Assembly: GCA_035771175.1 (NCBI GenBank)
Contig: CM069611.1
Coordinates: forward strand, 17,433,366-17,497,365
Reading direction: 5' to 3'
DNA length: 64,000 nucleotides
Source: Paratinospora sagittata
Lineage: Eukaryota > Streptophyta > Magnoliopsida > Ranunculales > Menispermaceae
The notes below the pieces were generated by a model that saw nothing but the letters and a program-made list of their open reading frames with translations, made no database searches and was not told the origin of the DNA. The position numbers were made by a program, and so were the translations under genes. How positions within the stretch are numbered: the first letter of the stretch is position 1; each line of letters opens with the position of its first letter. Shown piece after piece: positions 30,323 to 39,645 of the stretch.

Positions 30323-31612
30323 GCCCTGATTCCGTTGACCCTGGTTCTGCTGGTTCTGCTTGGGTTGGGCATTAGCAGCAGGTGGTGCTTGTTGGACCGG
30401 AATAGCCGGAATAGGTTGCTGAAGGTGCGGACAAAGATGTTTTACATGGCCCTTCTGGCCGCAGTTGAAACATGTCGGATGATACTGCGGATGGTTCTGT
30501 TGGCCATGCTGATTGTTCTGCTGGCCATGCTGAATGGGGTGTCGACCACCACCTCTGTCATTGCCGTTTCGACGGCCACCTCTTCCATAACGACCTCCGC
30601 GGCCATGATTTCGAAAACCCTGATGGTTAGGGTTAGAAGGTTCAGCGGCAGGTGTTGTGGTCTCATTCTTCGAAACCGGGGCTGGGAGGGCTGAGTTTTG
30701 ATTGTAGTAGGGCTTTTTCTTATTGCCCTGTTGCATGCCTTGTTGGGAAAACGTTGCAGGCCGTTTGCCCTTATTCATTCGTTGTTCCAGTAAGAGCTTC
30801 TTTTGTTCAAAGCTCATGGCTTTGTCAACAACCTCTTTGTAAATCTTGAGATCCAAGATTGATAAGGCTTGCCGAATGTCATGGCGAAGGCCATTATAAA
30901 ATTTCTCAGTCTTATCTCGCTCCGTTGAGATGGTGGAGAGAGAGCAGACTGATAATTCTTTGAATTTTCCAGCATATTCTCTGACGGTCATGGTGCCTTG
31001 GTATAGCTTAGCGAAGTCCTGTCGCTTCTGCTTCGTCACTGTGCTGGGAAAATACTCATCAATAAACATTGACTCGAACTGTTGCCAAGTCATATCAGCT
31101 ATGTTGACCCGTGGGTCTTCTTTCACTGTGATCCACCATTTGTTTGCTCTACCAACAAGTTGGTAGGTCGCTAGTGGAATTTTACGAGTCTCATCGACTC
31201 TCATTGCATCAAGAGCCTTCTTTGACTCATCCAGCCACTTTTACACCTCATCAGGATCAATGGTGTCATCGAAAGTAAGAAGTTGTAGCCGCTTGTATTT
31301 AGTAATCTGATCGGTTTGAGCTTCCGACCCAAATTTTACAGGTGCTTGAACCGTGGCAACCTAACTAGTTGCAGTCTCACGAACGGCAGTTTGAACAGTG
31401 GCCTTCATCGCCTCAATAAATCCAGCGAAGAAGGTTTCAATGCTTGAAGGCGTGGCAAAGGGTGCGGGTGGGGGTGGGATTGCCTGCCCAGATGGAGTGG
31501 CAGTGTCGGGTGTGGCCTGTGCTGTTGTCGGAGGTGTCGGTTCCTGAATCTCAGGAGGTGCCTCCACTGCGGGACGAACAGTACGTGGCCTTCCTCTCTT
31601 TCTTGTTTGCAT
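30320..31612 (-). pseudogene. Gypsy F gag (three nonsense codons)
   Basis: The start chosen is ATG at 31,612 (MQTRKRGRPRT), typical of the family. Stops: TAG at 31,361-31,363, TAA at 31,241-31,243 and the TGA at 30,320. Between them the sequence is collinear: KYKRLQLLTF, a capsid-like region (TYQLVGRANKWWITVKEDP, MFIDEYFPSTV, KLYQGTMTVREYAGKF, FYNGLRHDIRQALS), a Gly/Arg-rich stretch (RGGRYGRGGRRNGNDRGGG), and an intact zinc knuckle CFNCGQKGHVKHLCP. Gag would form particles and bind RNA. Confidence 0.85.
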
Positions 31613-31642
31613 TTTCTCACTGGCAAGGAGAAAATAAAACAA

Positions 31643-32395
31643 GATTAAGAAACTGTAGGCAAGTATACTGTTAGAGTATGCTCAGCAACAATTTCGAGAG
31701 TACTGTAATATTAAAATCACCTATTTTTCTAAGTAGAGTGTAAAGTTGTTGTTGAGGAATCAAAGAATCTTATATATCTCGTATGTGTGGCCATGGAGTA
31801 AAAACAAACAAGGTTAGAAAGTTTATATAATAAGTACAAAATTGTGCAAGTATTTCAAAAGATTTGGTTTTGGTCTTTGTGAACATACATATATTTCATT
31901 GAAAATCCATACGAGTCATAAGATTTCTAAGATTTGCCTCGGGAAATAGCCTGAGCTAACGTTCTATCGCAATCTTATGCATTCAGACGTTTATTCTTAG
32001 TCTTTTCGATTATTATCCAAGTTCATGTGTCCCATACCACATGAATTTAGTAATAAGGGTGTCAACCAAGTTAAGTTGTATTAACACGGTCTCTAAAAAC
32101 ATTGGCTGAATAGAAGTTCACTAATAGTATCGTCCAAATTTACTCGTCCCATAGCGTGTAAACTTAGTGATAATATTAGTAATGCAACTTTCTCCAACTA
32201 TTTCTTTTCACACAAGGTCATGGGTTTTTTTACTTCCACATTTTATTTAGTATCCTCCAATTTTGTTGTGTCCCATACCACTCCAAAGTTAGTGATACAA
32301 AAGAAAAAATGGTTGTAAGTCGGCCCACCAAAGATAGTCTTTAAACAAAACAATTTCATTCATATATATCAAAGGAAAGTTTACAATGCCAGTAA
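31643..32395 (-). other. Gypsy F spacer between accessory ORF and gag
   Basis: Non-coding. A motif TGTCCCATACCAC...TTAGTRATA occurs three times about 120 bp apart (32,027, 32,147 and 32,266), a degenerate tandem triplication. On the minus strand it reads GGTATGGGACAC and resembles the gypsy A leader at 6,310. This suggests it is the true gag-proximal leader shared by the two families. Confidence 0.55.
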
Positions 32396-34018
32396 TTAAT
32401 TGTGACTTTCTTGTCTACTACCGCTCCTTCGAGATCTACTGCTACGTACAGAACGACTACTAACGGAAGGTTGAGAGGGTGCACGCTCTGCGTCGGAGTT
32501 TTGCAACCGGGTTAATATATTATTGTGGCTCTCTCTCAGGGTAGCAATATTGGATGCCATTTCATCCAACTGTTCAAGTAGGTTAGTCGGTTGTCCCATT
32601 GGTGGTTGATGGGTCGTTTGTCTCGTAGGAGAAGGGTAGGCCATAGACATTGGGGGAAAGTATTGGTTCATAGGTGGAAGGTAGTTGTTTTGATTGTGCG
32701 GGGATCCCCTAACTGGAACCCCATGGATATTTGGATGTGTTTGTGGTGAAAAAGTTTGAAACAATGGGCTTATCGGGATGTTTTGTCCGCCAAGATTTGG
32801 TGACGCCCAATATGGTTGTTGTTGGTCCACAGCAACTTGTGGAACTGGCGGATACTGTACCATAGGAGTTGGAAATCTTTGGTACGAAGTGGTGCCAGGA
32901 GTGGGCACGTTCCACGTTGGTGGATTTGCTTGCATACCTTGTCTATCATGACTTTGTGTAGGTTGATTTAGTGTGGCATATAACTCTTCGTCAGTGAATG
33001 GTTGATCGGTTGGATCACTATTCGGGGCAGGGTATGATGTAGGATTTGGATGTGAATCATTATTTGGCCCTTCTTGGACGGGCATCTTGCGTCGACTTTT
33101 GCGAAGGCAACGCCCATGCTTGTCTCTCATTCTTTCGGCATTTCTTATTGTCGTGTCGAATACCTCTTCGTCAGTTACCCCTCCACTTGTGCCATATATC
33201 TTGAAGATAGAGGATGTTGTAACTGGTTCAGTGATGAGCTTTGACGTTCCATCGAAAGTGGCGACGTTTGCCTCGTATAGTATCCTCATAATCAAGACTC
33301 CATAGCCGAGGAATTCTTTTCTTAAAGGGTTTTGTATCACCCTCAACATTTGTTGGATAATAATGTGAGGTAGCGAGACCGTAATTTTCTTCTCTATGCA
33401 GTATAACATAAGAAGTTGAGCCCTTGACATAGTGCCTCTAGTCCCCCTTTCTGGCAAGATGTTGCCGTATACAATCTTTCCGAGGCCGGCAAGAGATAGC
33501 TTAAGATGATTGTTTGGGAGGTTGGTGTATGTTGATGGAGTGTATGGCTCTTTGGCGAGGGAATTGAACAATTGTTCATTAGATTCTGTGATCTCTGCAA
33601 CTGTTTGGGGTTCATGTGGATCAATAATCCTCTCTTCAATTGGAATCTCCAAAAGTCGAGCAATAAGGTCGACGTTGATAGAAATTTTTATCCCCATAAC
33701 TGTTGTCTCCAATACAGGGTTGTTTCCCTCTTCGGGAAGTCCTACGTAATTCATGGCTTCGTAGAAAGATCTGACCAAGTTGTAAGAGACTTGTCCCTCG
33801 ACTTTGGTTATATTTAACCAATCCAAAGTTGCGAGTTTGTCGTGAAGGATTGGGCGGAGGCGGAGATCGCTATTGTCGATGCTCCTCATAGTCATAACCT
33901 CTCTTTTGGACAATTCCTTAAGTCTAGTGGGAATTGGTTCCCTGCTAGTGGAAGTTGGTCCTTCCCTTGAGGCCATTCTTTTGCTGAAAGGAAAAAAAAA
34001 TTTGTGTGAAAAACCCAA
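32396..34018 (-). CDS. Accessory ORF of gypsy F (putative plant transposon protein-like)
   Basis: An uninterrupted 540-codon ORF in the same sense as gag, between the 5' LTR and gag. The first ATG (34,018) gives MGFSHKFFFPFSKRMASRE; an inner ATG at codon 15 (MASREGPTS) is an alternative start. Residues about 55-300 form a globular region (LVRSFYEAMNYVGL, VDLIARLLEIPIEERI, LPERGTRGTMSRAQLLMLYC, VIQNPLRKEFLGYGVLIMRI). It resembles in pattern the plant 'putative plant transposon protein' domain found in retroelement ORFs; that is a memory-based judgement. Residues 315-480 are Pro/Gln/Asn-rich. Near 480-510 is a short coiled-coil-like stretch (LLEQLDEMASNIATLRES), then a basic Ser/Arg tail (SRSVRSSRSRRSGSRQ). 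It stays open while gag and pol are broken. Function unknown. Confidence 0.75.
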   Translation of the reverse strand: MGFSHKFFFPFSKRMASREGPTSTSREPIPTRLKELSKREVMTMRSIDNSDLRLRPILHDKLATLDWLNITKVEGQVSYNLVRSFYEAMNYVGLPEEGNNPVLETTVMGIKISINVDLIARLLEIPIEERIIDPHEPQTVAEITESNEQLFNSLAKEPYTPSTYTNLPNNHLKLSLAGLGKIVYGNILPERGTRGTMSRAQLLMLYCIEKKITVSLPHIIIQQMLRVIQNPLRKEFLGYGVLIMRILYEANVATFDGTSKLITEPVTTSSIFKIYGTSGGVTDEEVFDTTIRNAERMRDKHGRCLRKSRRKMPVQEGPNNDSHPNPTSYPAPNSDPTDQPFTDEELYATLNQPTQSHDRQGMQANPPTWNVPTPGTTSYQRFPTPMVQYPPVPQVAVDQQQPYWASPNLGGQNIPISPLFQTFSPQTHPNIHGVPVRGSPHNQNNYLPPMNQYFPPMSMAYPSPTRQTTHQPPMGQPTNLLEQLDEMASNIATLRESHNNILTRLQNSDAERAPSQPSVSSRSVRSSRSRRSGSRQESHN

Positions 34019-34734
34019 AATATATTCCTAACATTTTTAAGTTTTATGCCTTGTTTGCTAGACATTATTTTCGAGTTTTCTTTTGATGGTTATGCCATCA
34101 TAAAAGTTTCTTCATTAGTGATTTGATGTATATATGTCGTATTCACATATGGATGTATAGACATATTTAATGATAACTATAGTTCCCATAAATCAACTAT
34201 ATATAAATATATTTGAAATTAAACTATATAAAAATCATATATAGTTGTTTTTAATCCAAATCTTAACTACATATATAATTCATATATATATATATAGTTT
34301 TAGATATATCAAAATTTTTATTTTTATTTTTTCGAAAAATAAAATTTTTTCGAATTTTTTTTTTTCGAATAAATATTTTTCAAAAAAAAAAAATTTTGAA
34401 ATTTTATTATTTTTTTTTTCAAATAATTATTTTTCTAAAAATAAAAAAATTTTCGATTTTTTTTTTTTTTTTTTATACGTACCTCATATACACTAAGGTA
34501 TATAGATACATATATTCAATCATAACTACACATATAGTTTCTAATAAATTATGACTATATGTATATTTAAATCAAACTATATAAAAATCATATAGTTTTC
34601 TAGATATATATATTTAATACAAATCTCAACTATATATAATTGACATATGTATATATAGTTCTAGAGATATATATATATCTAATAAAATTTTTCTTCCCCT
34701 AATTTGGTGGACTTGGGCGGGCCGTGGACCGTAC
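34019..34734 (-). other. Gypsy F 5' leader, AT-rich, no gene
   Basis: Very AT-rich sequence with long T and A runs (34,320-34,475, several TTTTTCGAA blocks). Two related blocks (about 34,190-34,310 and 34,555-34,680) share AAACTATATAAAAATCATAT and AACTATATATAA, so part of the leader is duplicated. The reading frame at 34,245-34,496 is a low-complexity artefact. Confidence 0.6.
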
Positions 34735-34746
34735 GCTCTGATACCA
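34735..34746 (-). other. Gypsy F primer-binding site
   Basis: On the minus strand TGGTATCAGAGC lies 5 nt after the end of the 5' LTR. It is a perfect 12-nt complement of the initiator tRNA-Met 3' end. Confidence 0.92.
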
Positions 34747-36016
34747 TTAAATGTCATACCCCGCATGGACGCGCATTTGGAACAATAATAATGGTAACAA
34801 CAGAGTGCGCAGCGGAAATACGGTACACACAGTACAAATCTGATTTCATTTAATTCAGAATACTTTTGTATATAAAATGGTCAAGGGAACATACTCCCAA
34901 AATCCCCAATGAATCATACAAAGGGTACAAAATGTGGGCCCCATAACCTGCACCCAGTCCACTCTAATTTCCTGTGAAAAATTGGATAATAATGGAGTGA
35001 GCTTAACGCGCTCAGTGGGTAAATAGTGCATGAGTATAACAATTAATAAAGCATACTTCAATATCAAATATCTTAAATACACATGTGAGCATCATAATCA
35101 ATCAATATGAATGTATGCATGACACCGTCTCGTAATGGTTTGATGAACGTACATCGCCTGAATTCACGTACAGGAACGATGCTCTGAATTCACGTACTGA
35201 TGTCCCTCCCCGGGTGTAGCAGGGTTCTCATGTACGTCCCTTTCCAGAGAAATATAATAAATAGTGAGCAATGCTCCTAACTATTCTATGAGTCATAAAC
35301 CATATACGTCCCTAGATGGTGATATGTATGATGCCAATGCATGAACTGGTCTAGTCTACTGGTCTAGTCTTTCTTGACATTTAGACTGACTTTGGCACGT
35401 CTGGTGATCCTTATTAGGGTCGGTATCACGACGTGCAAGATTAGGACATTCAGTATTACTGTATAAGCTGATAGCTTTCAATAAGACCAACTAGATCAGT
35501 CCCCAGTTGAGAGGTGAGACACAAGGTCTGCTTAAATACCAATCGCCTAGAGCAGCCCGCTGCCTCCCGTTCACTATTTAAAGTTACTGAGGACAAGACC
35601 GAGTCTAGTTGAGTGAGATTGACCACAAATCCAGCATTATAACAGTGCAATACATAAATTCCAAAAATACAGGCATATGTGCGGCAGTATAAACAGTATA
35701 TGACATAATGCAGTGTAAATGAATAGTAGACATAATAATAATTGAATGTAAACTTTAATAAAAGTTATGAAACACGCAAACCTATGTTTCGTTCCCCACC
35801 TTCAGATTTAACTTCTTCTTTCAGATCTGGCACTTTCCTCCGGACAGAACTTCGTTGCACCGCTTTCAGATCTGGCGCTTTCCTCCGGATAAAACTTTGT
35901 TGCACCGCACCGAGAGTCTCGGACAGAGAGACTCAAAAACTTAGAATGCGTGGAAATGAGAAGAAATTCACAAGAGAAGGTGATTTGGTGTGAGGAATGA
36001 GAAATGAGGAGGTTTC

Positions 36017-36025
36017 TTATATAGA
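36017..36025 (-). promoter_or_regulatory. TATA box of gypsy F 5' LTR
   Basis: TCTATATAA on the minus strand, followed downstream by AAACCTCCTCATTTCTC. The same box is at 27,422-27,430 in the 3' LTR and at 46,406-46,414 (plus strand) in the related LTR B. The nearest GAACGTTC is about 14 bp upstream. Confidence 0.75.
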
Positions 36026-36032
36026 GATTTTT

Positions 36033-36320
36033 GCGCCTGAACGTTCGGGCATGCGCCTGAACGTTCTGGCATGCGCCTGTACGTTCTGGCATGCGCCTGA
36101 ACCTTCTGGCATGCGCCTAAACGTTCTGGCATGCCTTGCGCCTGAACGTTTGGGCATGCATTGCGCCTGAACGTTCTGTCATGCGCCTTAACGTTCTGTC
36201 ATGCGCCTGAACGTTCTGGCATGCGCCTGAACGTTCTGGCATGCGCCTGAACGTTCTGGCATGCGCCTGAACGTTCTGTCATGCGCCGGAACGTTCTGTC
36301 ATGCGCCTGAACGTTCGGGC
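36033..36320 (-). repeat. Tandem GAACGTTC units in U3 of F's 5' LTR (14 units)
   Basis: Fourteen units, 20 bp each with two 25-bp spacings, starting near 36,036, 36,056, 36,076, 36,096, 36,116, 36,141, 36,166, 36,186, 36,206, 36,226, 36,246, 36,266, 36,286 and 36,306. Most contain GAACGTTC and end in GCATGCGC, so each unit has two short palindromes. GAAnnTTC is the core arrangement of heat-shock elements, although canonical sites need three adjacent half-sites. Only one unit is present in LTR B (46,384-46,391). Confidence 0.88.
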
Positions 36321-36371
36321 GTTGCCCAAATAGTAAATTTTTTTTTTTTTTGTGAAATACAGGGTATTACA

Positions 36372-36376
36372 GATTT
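36372..36376. repeat. Target-site duplication of gypsy F, right copy (GATTT)
   Basis: Exact match to 26,117-26,121 on the other side of the element. Confidence 0.9.
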
Positions 36377-37010
36377 CTTTTCTTTTTCCTCAACCTTGAC
36401 CAAGCACGTCTTACCTTTTATCTTCAATGACCATGGTCTTGGGTTCCCAAGCTCTAGGTAGACTCCTTGGAAACTTTCTCACAGTTTCTTTTTGGTCATA
36501 ACTTTTTCCTAAGTTCTTCATCTCATTGATGTTTGTTGTAAATCGAGCAATAGCCTCGGTTATAGAATTAGTTTCCTTCATCATTTTAGGTCTCATATTT
36601 TTCAACAAGCATTTGGAGCTTTGCCCTTTTAACTTGCAAAGTTCCTTCGTGGGTGAAATCTAACTTATCCAAGATTTCCTTGGCGGTTTCACACGCACTA
36701 ACCCTATTGAACTCTTCAATAGATAAATTGTAAAACATAATGTTTATAGCTTGGTTATTTAACAATTCTTTCTTCTTTCCCTTGGGACTCTATTCGTCTA
36801 ACTCCTAGGGACATTAATTCCATCTACGATCTTTGTAGGTGTTGGACATTCGTTGTTCACAACATCCCACATTTCTAAGTATTAGGCTTTTAGGTAGAAC
36901 CTAATCTTTGTTTTCCAATGAAAATAGTTATCTCCCTTGAATAGTGGTGGTCGGTTGGTGGAATTTCCTTCACCTGAAAGATAAGCATTTCTTACGTTTT
37001 GTCCTGCCAT
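36377..37010 (-). pseudogene. Copia G gag, N-terminal part (degenerate)
   Basis: The ATG at 37,008-37,010 opens MAGQNVRNAYLSGEG, followed by RPPLFKGDNYFHWKTKIRFYL, MWDVV, KELLNNQAINIMFYNLS and LDKLDFTHEGTLQVKRAKLQML in several frames with stops. It is homologous to H's gag (39,592 downward). It represents the capsid part of copia gag and continues at 26,121 beyond gypsy F. Confidence 0.8.
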
Positions 37011-37049
37011 ACTTAATCAAAGATTATTAGATACTTTGGCAGTTAACCT

Positions 37050-37062
37050 GTTCTAATACCAA
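37050..37062 (-). other. Copia G primer-binding site
   Basis: TTGGTATTAGAAC on the minus strand, next to the LTR end at 37,064. It is a decayed match to the initiator tRNA-Met complement TGGTATCAGAGC. Confidence 0.7.
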
Positions 37063-37063
37063 C

Positions 37064-38311
37064 TGTTGGCCAAGATGTGTCTGAGAGGGGGTGAATTGGG
37101 CACTTAGCAGATTTTAACATTTCTTTTGAATGTATGAAATATTGAAAGCAGATTATATAGAGTATAACATATAAACACAATGACAGTAAAAGAGACAGTA
37201 TAAACAAGATTTATAATGGTTCAGCCTCGCCTACATCCACTACTTAACCTCCTCAGTTAGAACTTGTCTAAACTCCACTAAGGATCTTCTTACTAGTGAA
37301 GACCAAACCGGTAAACTTTCTCAACTTACGGGTGTGAGAAGGACCTTTTCTCAACTTTCAGGTATGAGAAGAAATTTTTCTCAACTTCCAGGTGTGAGAA
37401 TGACCATTAAAACTTTGAGCAACACTTGTTCTAACCCAGTGACAAGCCAGTCACTAATATCAAAGTACAAGATGAGATATGATTCCCTTTACTTAAAATC
37501 AAAGTGATACTTACAAAGCTTTGGATTGAACCTTTTGTTACCACAGATTCAGCAAAATATGTATGATGAAGTTCAGCTGAAATTTGGTTCAAAAAGCTTT
37601 CATCTTCTTCAATGGATTTTTGAAAAGATATAGATGAAGATCAACTAATCCATAAGACTTAATGCATTTTAAAAGATTGTGAGTTAAATGCAATAAGAAG
37701 AAGACTAACTTCCAAAAGTTTTGTACAAGTGAAAATTGTTAAAACATTTTTAATAGTTTTCAGTTTTCGTATTTTTTATAGATAGATCTTTTATCTTCTC
37801 TAAGGCAGCATATATATAGAAATAGTTGTGGCGCAATGGACTTGGTAATTTTGGCGCACAAAGTTATTTCAAAAACAACGAACACATTCTTTCCCGAAAC
37901 AGATCGATTCAGCTCTGTGTAATCACGACGACAACACCTGAATCTTCTGATCTTCCATGAAAAAGGAATGTTCTGATAAAGTATTAGAACGTTCTGAAAA
38001 GATTCAAAAGGTTCTGAAAAGTTTTGCACAGTTCTGAAAAAGTGTAAGTGTCAGAACCGTGAAGTGTTGAATCAGCGTCTTGATTGGTTAATCAATGTCT
38101 TGACGCATAATATCAACTTTTTCATGTTGTTCCTTAAGGGTGCTCATGGACCATAAACGTCCTGCTTAACTGTGAAGTGAAGGCGTTACTCATTCGTAAG
38201 CGTCCTAACTTACTTGGTGATTAAAACGACTAAATTTCATGAGGGTGCTAATCCACAATTAGCATCCTGCCTTATTTTAAAATATTTGAAGTCACGAGGG
38301 TACCACTACCG
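37064..38311 (-). repeat. Copia G 5' LTR (outer end missing)
   Basis: Minus-strand LTR ending CATCTTGGCCAACA at 37,064. From the left it holds R-U5 with hairpins (37,281-37,400: three TTCTCA/TGAGAA units exactly 30 bp apart at 37,318, 37,348 and 37,378, and a TCTTC/GAAGA unit), a TATA region near 37,806-37,818, and U3 with AGCGTCC modules (38,060-38,290). It stops at about 38,311 where a GC-rich insertion starts; the remaining U3, seen at 21,290-22,149, is missing. Confidence 0.75.
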
Positions 38312-38473
38312 GGGAGGGAGGGCAGCCCGACCCGACCTTAGGTTGGTTGGGTTGGTCCCCCAAAAAAGGGGAGGTCGGGTGGCATCGGGCCCAGCCCCCT
38401 GCCACCCGACCTGATCGGGTCGGGTGGGTGTCCAAGACAAAACCCGAGCCAACCCAACCCGGTTTCACCCCTA
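38312..38473. repeat. GC-rich low-complexity insert, possible MITE
   Basis: A 160-bp island of GGGTCGGGT/ACCCGACC repeats between LTR G and copia H's gag, unlike its AT-rich surroundings. Its right end, read on the minus strand, starts TTAGGGGTGAAACCGGGTTG, which resembles the CAGGGGTG ends of plant hAT-type miniature elements. No matching left terminal repeat or 8-bp target duplication is seen, so the assignment is tentative. Confidence 0.4.
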
Positions 38474-39592
38474 ATCATAAGTACTAAAAGGATCAACACT
38501 TTCATCACATGGTTCAAATTTTACCTTAGTATTTGCCATAAGGCAAATAACAACTTTGTTGCATTCAGAATCTGAATCACTTTCACTCAAACTTGTATCA
38601 TCCCAAGTTACTTTTATCACCTTTCTGTCCTTGCTCTTTGAGCTAAAACTCTTCTTGTATTTGTTAGGACAATCATTCTTCATATGACCAGGTTTGTTGT
38701 GACCAAAACAAATTAGTTTAGTAGGTTTTGCTCCAAACTTATTTTCTTTGTGAAATTTTTGGTTTGAGCTAAACTTTTCTTTTCTCCTAATAAGTCTATT
38801 GAACATTCTAGACAACATTACAATATACCCATTAGTATTTTCATCTTCCGATGAACTTTTTGATTCGGTATTCACATTGAAGGCTATGGTTTTCTTTCCT
38901 TGTATCTTCTATTTTGGTTTGGGCTTGACCATTTTTTAGTTTCATCTCATGAACCATTAATGAACCATATTCATCAAAGGTATACTTGGCCAGATTTTTG
39001 GCTTCCTCAATAGCGATTGCCTTAAGTACCCATATCTTGCATAAACCTTTTAGAAATTTCCTGATGGTCTCTTCTTAATCATACACTTTTCCTAAGGTTT
39101 TCATCTCATTAACATTCTTTGTAAAATGAGCAATTGCCTCAGCTATTGACTCGGTTTCCTCCATTTTATAAGTCACGTAGACTTCTATTAACATTTGCAA
39201 CTTAGCTTTTTTGACTTGCAAAGTTCCTTCATGAGTTACTTCAAGCTTTTCCCTTCTTCTTGTTTTGTTGTTTCACAAGCATTAATCTTATTAAATTCAT
39301 CACTAGACAGACTACAAAACAAAATGTTTACGGCTTGGTTATTCAACAACTCTCTCTTTTTCTCTTTGGCATTCCACTCATCAAACTCTTTGGGAACTGC
39401 TATACCGTCTACTATTTTGGTAGGTTTTGGACAACCTTTTGTCACAACGTCCCACATCTCTAGGTCTTGGGCTGTGAGATAGAATCTAATCCTTGTTTTC
39501 CAATGAAGATAATTTTCTCCCTTGAAAAATGGTGGTTTGTTTGTGGAGTGACCTTCGCCCAAGATAGTGTCCTTAGAACTTTGTCTTGCCAT
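38474..39592 (-). pseudogene. Copia H gag (partial, degenerate)
   Basis: ATG at 39,592: MARQSSKDTILGEGHSTNKP, then PPFFKGENYLHWKTRIRFYL, MWDVV, VDGIAVPKEFDEWNAKEKK and INILFCSLSSDEF. A frame break follows at about 39,240. The C-terminal frame (38,875-38,471) has MLSRMFNRLIRRKEKF, a zinc knuckle CFGHNKPGHMKNDC with the second Cys replaced by His, and an acidic Ser-rich stretch (DDTSLSESDSDSE). It is the same family as G; pol is absent. Confidence 0.8.
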
Positions 39593-39630
39593 AAGTAATC
39601 AAAGATTATTAGATCCTTTCATGGTTGACC

Positions 39631-39643
39631 TGCTCTTATACCA
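39631..39643 (-). other. Copia H primer-binding site
   Basis: GTGGTATAAGAGC on the minus strand, next to the LTR end at 39,646. It is a decayed initiator tRNA-Met complement. Confidence 0.7.
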
Positions 39644-39645
39644 CT

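Larger units (their letters stand above)
26122..36371 (-). mobile_element. Gypsy element F (Tekay/Del-like) with accessory ORF
   Basis: A 10.25-kb minus-strand Ty3/gypsy element with both LTRs (34,752-36,371 and 26,122-27,693), a perfect primer-binding site, a polypurine tract and a perfect 5-bp target duplication. Gene order on the minus strand: leader, accessory ORF (34,018-32,396), gag, protease-RT, integrase with chromodomain-like end. RNase H and parts of RT and integrase are deleted and gag has three stops, so it could move only with help in trans. LTRs differ by a 35-bp indel, repeat-unit number and few substitutions, so insertion is fairly recent. Confidence 0.88.
34752..36371 (-). 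repeat. Gypsy F 5' LTR
   Basis: A 1,620-bp LTR, TGTAATACCCTG...GGGTATGACA on the minus strand. It has U3 with 14 tandem GAACGTTC-type units (36,033-36,320), TATA box TCTATATAA at 36,017-36,025, then R-U5. It drives the element if active. It differs from the 3' LTR by four extra repeat units, loss of about 35 bp near 34,770, and scattered substitutions. Confidence 0.88.
20784..38311 (-). mobile_element. Copia element G (SIRE/Tork-like), interrupted by gypsy F
   Basis: Minus-strand Ty1/copia of the same family as I and H. It has a 3' LTR (20,784-22,149), a degenerate polyprotein (22,449-26,121 plus 36,377-37,010), a primer-binding site (37,050-37,062) and a 5' LTR (37,064-38,311). Gypsy F (26,122-36,371) lies inside gag. 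Both LTRs have lost their outer ends, so no target duplication remains. The full LTR would be about 2.1 kb from the two partial copies. Confidence 0.8.

Noticed and set aside
34245..34496. Phe/Lys-rich ORF
   Set aside because: Low-complexity A/T runs in gypsy F's leader.
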